Source: 4572-123 sp002084545 (GTDB lineage: Bacteria; Desulfobacterota; Desulfobacteria; Desulfobacterales; 4572-123). Taken from it: a stretch of DNA of 63,042 nt. The translations under genes and the position numbers were made by a program. The stretch covers positions 1-63,042 of the forward strand of contig JAOZSJ010000006.1 of the NCBI GenBank assembly GCA_029939715.1, read 5' to 3'. Numbering within the stretch: position 1 is the first letter of the stretch; each line of letters begins with the position of its first letter. The notes under the pieces are model-generated. The model worked only from the letters and a program-made list of their open reading frames with translations. It was not told the DNA's origin and made no database searches. Positions 59,055-63,042 of the stretch are shown in pieces.

Positions 59055-60815
59055 ATGGCTAAAAAACAAATAACGCTGGAAGGAATAAGCGGTGCTCCTG
59101 GAATCTGTATAGGCAAGGCATACCTTGTAGATACGGAAGGGGTTGATATTGTTGAAAAATATTTTATCCACGCTGATGCACTGGCGGATGAAATTATCCG
59201 TTTCAAGGCGGCGGTCAAAGATACCCGGGATGAATTGCTGGAAATAATCAGTAATACCCCTGAAGAATTGCATCAGAGTTCTTATATCCTGGAAACCCAT
59301 GTGGCCCTTCTGGAGGATAAGATGCTCTATGGCCGGGCCATAGAGACTATCGAAAAACAGTATGTCAATGCCGAATGGGCACTTAAAACGGTGATTTCGG
59401 ATATAAAGGCCATGTTCCAGAATATTACCGATGATTATTTAAAAGAGCGGAAGGGCGACATCATGCACGTCGCCAACCGCATTATGGCAAAACTCGCGGG
59501 TGTGGAATCGGTGAATATCGCCGAGATTGACAAGCGGGTTATCCTGGTAGCCTCCGATCTGAGCCCGGCCCAGACCAGCCAGATACAACTGGAGCGGATC
59601 AAGGGTTTTATAACCGACCGCGGCGGAAAGACATCGCATACCACCATAATTGCCAGAAGTCTCGGGATCCCCGCGGTACTGGGCCTTGATAATGCAACCG
59701 ATATTATTCAGACCGATGATATTATTATTGTCGATGGCACCACAGGAAAAGTCATAATCAACCCGGACGAAGAGACGCTTGTATACTACGAGGAGCGCCG
59801 GGGCCGGTTTGAAGCACACAAAGCCGTATTGGTCCGGGGCAGCCGCCTGCCGGCTGAAACCAAAGATGGATTGCTGCTGCAGGTGATGGGTAATATCGAA
59901 CTGCCCGAAGAGGTAGTATTGGTTCTTGACAACGGCGGCGAAGGCATCGGCCTTTACCGGACAGAGTTTGAATATATGAACAGCCCCAGTTTTCCCGGCG
60001 AGGATGAACTGTTTGAGAGATACAGGGATGTGGTCGAGGTGATGGGCCGGAGGCCGGTAACCATACGTACCCTTGATATCAACGGCGATAAATCTGTTGC
60101 CTACGCCGCCGACCGGTATGAACTCAATCCCGCCCTCGGACTGCGGGCCATACGCTATTGTCTCAAAAAGCCGGATATTTTTGAAACTCAGTTGCGTGCT
60201 ATTTTAAGGGCTTCCGCCTTTGGCAATGTTAAAATTCTGATTCCGATGATATCGTGTTGCGGTGAAATCGACAAGACCCGCTTGATTCTGGATAAGGCGG
60301 CCGAATCGCTGGAGAAAGAAGGCATTCCTTTTGACAGGGATATAAAAGTCGGTATCATGATCGAGGTTCCTTCGGCCGTGATTATGGCGGATATAATGGC
60401 TGAAAAAGTTGATTTTTTCAGCATCGGAACCAATGATCTGATTCAGTATTCACTTGCCATTGACCGCGGTAACAGAGAAGTCTCACATCTGTTCCAGCCG
60501 CTTCACCCGGCAATTTTGAGAATGATTCATCGCGTTACCGATGTCGCCGTAGAAAAGGGTATCGATCTTGTCATGTGTGGAGAGATGGCTGCCGATCCTC
60601 TGTACATACCCGTTATTCTGGGCCTAGGGATCAAGAACTTGAGCATGAATCCGCAGTCGATACCGCTTGTTAAAAGTGTTGTCAGGGCCTTGAAAAAATC
60701 GGATATGGAACCTTTTATGAAAGAGGTCATGAAGCAGACCAATCCTGTGGATATTGAAACTGTGATTCAACATAATTTCGGCACTGTTTTTTCTGAAAAA
60801 ATTTATTCCCGGTAA
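59055..60815 (+). CDS. ptsI: PEP-protein phosphotransferase (enzyme I of the PTS)
   Basis: 586 residues, normal EI length. Phosphohistidine loop GGKTSHTTIIARSLGIPAVLG (about 191-211), GIGLYRTEFEYM, PVTIRTLDINGDK, PALGLRAIRYCL, VGIMIEVPSAVIMADIMAEKVDFFSIGTNDLIQYSLAIDRGN (PEP-binding barrel), VMCGEMAADPLYIPVILGLGIKNLSMNP. It passes phosphate from PEP to HPr. Fifteen bases after ptsH. Confidence 0.95.
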   Translation: MAKKQITLEGISGAPGICIGKAYLVDTEGVDIVEKYFIHADALADEIIRFKAAVKDTRDELLEIISNTPEELHQSSYILETHVALLEDKMLYGRAIETIEKQYVNAEWALKTVISDIKAMFQNITDDYLKERKGDIMHVANRIMAKLAGVESVNIAEIDKRVILVASDLSPAQTSQIQLERIKGFITDRGGKTSHTTIIARSLGIPAVLGLDNATDIIQTDDIIIVDGTTGKVIINPDEETLVYYEERRGRFEAHKAVLVRGSRLPAETKDGLLLQVMGNIELPEEVVLVLDNGGEGIGLYRTEFEYMNSPSFPGEDELFERYRDVVEVMGRRPVTIRTLDINGDKSVAYAADRYELNPALGLRAIRYCLKKPDIFETQLRAILRASAFGNVKILIPMISCCGEIDKTRLILDKAAESLEKEGIPFDRDIKVGIMIEVPSAVIMADIMAEKVDFFSIGTNDLIQYSLAIDRGNREVSHLFQPLHPAILRMIHRVTDVAVEKGIDLVMCGEMAADPLYIPVILGLGIKNLSMNPQSIPLVKSVVRALKKSDMEPFMKEVMKQTNPVDIETVIQHNFGTVFSEKIYSR

Positions 60816-60894
60816 GCCGGCTTGTATACATTTACTCTGAATTTGGCGATTTGATTGCACCTGCTATTTTTGTAACCGGATTGATGAGGTTGTT

Positions 60895-61356
60895 TTGGCG
60901 GAAAAAAAATATGGAAAAATAATAACGGAAAACCGTAAGGCGCGTTTCAATTATTTTATTGAAGATGAATATGAAGCAGGCATGGTACTGAAGGGAACCG
61001 AGGTTAAGTCCATGCGCCTGGGCCGCGCTAATCTCAAGGATTCATACGCCAGGATTCACAAGGGCGAGGTGTTTGTGTACCAGATGCATATTGCCGCATA
61101 TCCGTTTGCCTATTATGATAACCATGAACCGTTGCGGATTCGAAAATTGCTGCTGCACAACCACGAAATTAAAAAACTATACGGCAAGGTCAATGAAAAG
61201 GGATATTCTCTGGTACCGTTGCGGCTGTACTTTAAACACGGCAAGGTCAAGATGAGCCTGGGCCTGGCCAGGGGCAAGCGCAAGGTGGATAAGCGGGAGA
61301 CCATTCGGCAGCGGGATCAGAAGAGGGACCTGGACCGGGCTAAAAAAGAATATTAG
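60895..61356 (+). CDS. smpB: SsrA-binding protein
   Basis: 153 residues, TTG start with GATGAGG upstream. KIITENRKARFNYFIEDEYEAGMVLKGTEVKSMRLGRANLKDSYARI at the start, HEIKKLYGKVNEKGYSLVPLRLYFKHGKVKMSLGLARGKRKVDKRETI and a basic tail RQRDQKRDLDRAKKE. SmpB loads tmRNA onto stalled ribosomes. It sits 85 bases before ssrA, the usual arrangement. Confidence 0.96.
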   Translation: MAEKKYGKIITENRKARFNYFIEDEYEAGMVLKGTEVKSMRLGRANLKDSYARIHKGEVFVYQMHIAAYPFAYYDNHEPLRIRKLLLHNHEIKKLYGKVNEKGYSLVPLRLYFKHGKVKMSLGLARGKRKVDKRETIRQRDQKRDLDRAKKEY

Positions 61357-61386
61357 CCGCTTTTGCCGTTAACCTGAATCAAGGCG

Positions 61387-61415
61387 TTGACAGATCGGTG
61401 TTTGTGGCTTACCAT
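61387..61415 (+). promoter_or_regulatory. Candidate ssrA promoter
   Basis: TTGACA, 17 bases, TACCAT (4/6 to TATAAT), ending 26 bases before the mature tmRNA 5' end. Confidence 0.45.
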
Positions 61416-61441
61416 ACTAGTATAAAGTTCTTTTAAAAATT

Positions 61442-61793
61442 GGGGGCGAAACGGCTTCGACGGGGATATAGAAGCTATGGTTGCATACCGAGTTCCTGCC
61501 AGCTCGTAAAACCGGCGGGAAATAAACATAATCGCAGACGATTATAACTACGCTCTGGCCGCTTAAGGCCAGCGTTCTGCCGGATTATTCCTGCGCATCC
61601 GGTAAGAGCGTCGACTAGCGGGATAAACTTGTTTTGGATGTTTGCTCCGATTCAGGTGAAATTTTGCAGACTAGTCTTTAAAGTATCCTGCCTGAAGGAG
61701 ACTTAAAAGGCGAACTATAGAGTTCGGGCTAAGTATGTAGATACCATTGTGGAATATTTTCGGACGCGGGTTCGACTCCCGCCGCCTCCACCA
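61442..61793 (+). ncRNA. ssrA: tmRNA (SsrA)
   Basis: 352 bases. The 5' GGGGGCGAAACGGCTTCGAC and the 3' GGTTCGACTCCCGCCGCCTCC-ACCA form the tRNA-like domain; GGGGGCG pairs with CGCCTCC in the acceptor stem. Resume codon GCA at 61534; the tag reads ADDYNYALAA then TAA at 61564. With the non-coded alanine, the full tag is AADDYNYALAA. A C-terminal YALAA targets the product to proteases. Pseudoknot regions were not folded in detail. Confidence 0.95.
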
Positions 61794-61909
61794 CGCTTCG
61801 CCTTTCAGGCTACGCGTGGCAGGCCTGCTCAATGGTCTGATTGATCTTTTTAAATAATCAGTTTGTATCGTTAAGAAGCGTGCCTTGCGTAGTTCATTGG
61901 AACGAAGCG
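61794..61909. repeat. Inverted arms flanking a short segment directly at the tmRNA 3' end
   Basis: Arm 1 (61794-61821): CGCTTCG, nine bases, CTACGC, two bases, GGCA. Arm 2 (61881-61909) is its reverse complement pattern: TGCC, two bases, GCGTAG, then CGAAGCG. Arm 1 starts at the base after the mature CCA. The spacing of 59 bases and the position next to a GIY-YIG gene suggest a small mobile or homing element. Confidence 0.6.
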
Positions 61910-61926
61910 GGGCAGATATTATCCTA

Positions 61927-62208
61927 ATGTATTACGTCTATATGCTCCGCAGTATTTCATATCCGGAGCAAACCTATATCGGGTTTTCCAAAGATCTGAA
62001 GGCACGAATAAAGGCTCACAATTCAGGCCAATCCCCGCACACGTCCAAATACAAGCCATGGTCATTGATCACTTATTTGGCATTCAAAGAACGACAGAAA
62101 GCCCTTAATTTTGAAAAATATCTAAAATCCCATTCCGGAAAAGCATTTGCCTGCAAACGCCTGTGGTCATCCCCACCGATTACCAGCCCCGAATCCTCTC
62201 TAAATTGA
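61927..62208 (+). CDS. Small GIY-YIG nuclease-family protein
   Basis: 93 residues from ATG 61927 (a GTG/TTG-type start further upstream would run through the repeat arm). YYVYMLRSISYPEQTYIGFSKDLKARIKAHNSGQSPHTSKYKPWSLI contains the GIY-YIG core (YVYxLRS..YIGxxxDLKxRIxxHNxGxxxxT), followed by ERQKALNFEKYLKSHSGKAF. Matches the UPF0213/YhbQ-like single-domain group. The biological role is not known; here it appears with the inverted arms and tmRNA end. Confidence 0.85.
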   Translation: MYYVYMLRSISYPEQTYIGFSKDLKARIKAHNSGQSPHTSKYKPWSLITYLAFKERQKALNFEKYLKSHSGKAFACKRLWSSPPITSPESSLN

Positions 62209-62460
62209 ATATCATTCACGAGTCAAGTCACGAACCCATTGTTTTCTAAAAACGCCCTTTTAACCGCCGCACCCTTTCTATTACTGGCCGGCGCTGACCC
62301 CCTGCTGAAAGATTTCCTTTGCATGAAATCGACGGACTACAATCAAATCATGTGCGCCGCTTACAGGAGTCAGCTATCCGACAATCGCTTCAAAGAATAC
62401 ATACCATCAAGGCCGGAAATCAGTTTGGGAATTTTATGGTTTTTTGACTGAAGATGATGC

Positions 62461-62793
62461 TTGATTCACTCGACGACACTCGACGGCGAACCGCTGGAAG
62501 CTGACGGTATCGCTCTGGAAGGCAAAAACTGCGCGGAGCTGGTGGATATCATGAAAGGCCAGACACCGTTCACTATCGAAGCGACCGCTCGTGATTACAT
62601 GCTCGGTGTGCTTGGGCGCATCGAGCCGGAGCGGAAACTCAAGCTCCCTGCAGATCCCGAAGCGGCCGCAGCCGAATTCCTGACCCTGCTGGGAAAGCAT
62701 GGGCTGGTGGAGTTCCTGCCGGATGATGCCTTCATCGACCTGCCGCCGGAGGACACCTTTGACAAGGAGGATGATCTATGTGCGGGCAAGTAG
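62461..62793 (+). CDS. Hypothetical small acidic protein, possibly 5'-truncated
   Basis: 110 residues from a TTG without clear RBS; an in-frame stop lies six bases before it, so the N-terminus may be frame-shifted or lost. Reads TTLDGEPLEADGIALEGKNCAELVDIMKGQTPFTI, then DYMLGVLGRIEP and an Ala/Glu-rich helical part, ending in an acidic tail. No known domain. It overlaps the start of the glutamine amidotransferase by 16 bases, and the latter's RBS lies inside it. Higher GC than the sequence left of the tmRNA. Probable accessory partner of the amidotransferase. Confidence 0.55.
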   Translation: MIHSTTLDGEPLEADGIALEGKNCAELVDIMKGQTPFTIEATARDYMLGVLGRIEPERKLKLPADPEAAAAEFLTLLGKHGLVEFLPDDAFIDLPPEDTFDKEDDLCAGK

Positions 62794-63042
62794 GCATCAT
62801 CGTCGGAACCTATAACGGCACCATTTACAACGCCGATTACCTGTTCCGCAGGCTCGGCCTGCCGCGCTATGCCGAATTGGACAGTGAGTTGCTTTTCAGG
62901 CTGGCCGATCGCTTCGCTCCCGATGGAAATATCGATACCAGAGGCTTCCGCAAAGCCCTACGCCTTTGTCAAGGCCAAATGAGCGCTGTGTTGGCCTCAC
63001 TGCTCGACTCTGGGGCTATTACCGTCCTCAAAGGCAAGTGGC
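62778..63042 (+). CDS. Class II glutamine amidotransferase-like protein (3' end outside window)
   Basis: 88 residues visible, with strong RBS AAGGAGG. Begins MCGQVGII, where Cys2 would be the N-terminal nucleophile of Ntn-type amidotransferases. The next residues, VGTYNGTIYNADYLFRRLGL, then DSELLFRLADRF and GQMSAVLASLLDSGAITVLKG, follow the family but appear to skip roughly 80 residues usually found between MCGQVGII and HNGTIYN. Either an internal deletion or a short natural variant. Members occur on plasmids and integrative elements. Confidence 0.7.
   Translation, partial: MCGQVGIIVGTYNGTIYNADYLFRRLGLPRYAELDSELLFRLADRFAPDGNIDTRGFRKALRLCQGQMSAVLASLLDSGAITVLKGKW

Noticed and set aside
62239..62451. 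A 70-residue frame (SKNALLTAAPFLLLAGADPLLK...) between the GIY-YIG and amidotransferase genes
   Set aside because: TTG start without RBS, no recognisable domain, and ends just before the next frame-damaged ORF; more likely chance or decayed sequence.

Overview
The window looks like chromosome of a sulfate-reducing or related anaerobic deltaproteobacterium (Desulfobacterota, probably Desulfobacterales). This is an inference from gene content: a selenocysteine-containing glutaredoxin-like gene, fused isobutyryl-CoA mutase with beta-oxidation genes, branched-chain-type ABC transporters joined to acyl-CoA ligases, a PfaC-like megasynthase beside ole genes, and a tmRNA tag ending in YALAA. Most genes have moderate GC. 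A few, such as the AAA-ATPase/nuclease at 1497 and the methyltransferase at 34573, are clearly AT-rich and look acquired.

Layout. 1-3.3 kb: end of a surface protein with a C-terminal anchor, an outer-membrane beta-barrel protein, and an AAA-ATPase-like/PD-(D/E)XK protein. 3.4-7.5 kb: mlaE-F-D-C-A phospholipid transport operon, in which MlaF carries a degenerate GGDEF-like C-terminus. 7.6-13.8 kb: YchJ-like SEC-C protein, radical SAM/B12-type protein, a helicase-exonuclease that fuses MrfA and MrfB, a DJ-1 protein and a DUF3795 stub. 13.8-29.9 kb: one long minus-strand array reading PfaC-like KS-KS-AT-DH4 megasynthase, oleA, oleB, oleC, oleD, glycosyltransferase, HAD phosphatase, DUF89 protein. 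It is plausibly a dedicated pathway for a (poly)unsaturated long-chain hydrocarbon, possibly with a sugar-related branch. 30-35.4 kb: PilZ, pyrD, two small secreted proteins, a rarD remnant, an rRNA-type methyltransferase and a small methyltransferase.

35.4-46 kb: a TetR gene with a recognisable promoter and operator leads an isobutyrate/butyrate catabolic set (IcmF, thiolase, 3-hydroxyacyl-CoA dehydrogenase, HTH-cupin regulator, acyl-CoA dehydrogenase), which converges on an ACT protein, an acyl-CoA ligase and a UspA protein. 46-53 kb: livG-fadD-livH-livM-livK-livF operon. 53.5-58 kb: GAF-PAS-LuxR regulator, another acyl-CoA ligase and a LOG-family protein. 58.3-58.5 kb: a 72-residue UPYT selenoprotein whose in-frame UGA hides it from ordinary ORF calling. 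58.7-61.8 kb: HPr, enzyme I, smpB, ssrA. 61.8-63 kb: foreign-looking sequence starting exactly at the tmRNA 3' end (GIY-YIG gene with inverted arms, then a small protein coupled to a class II glutamine amidotransferase fragment).

Two repeat types decorate the intergenic gaps: short arrays with strict seven-base periodicity but different unit sequences, and a REP-like palindrome (core AGGGTGG..CCCACC) in four copies, one exactly at the breakpoint of the rarD remnant. No IS element, CRISPR array, tRNA or rRNA was seen.
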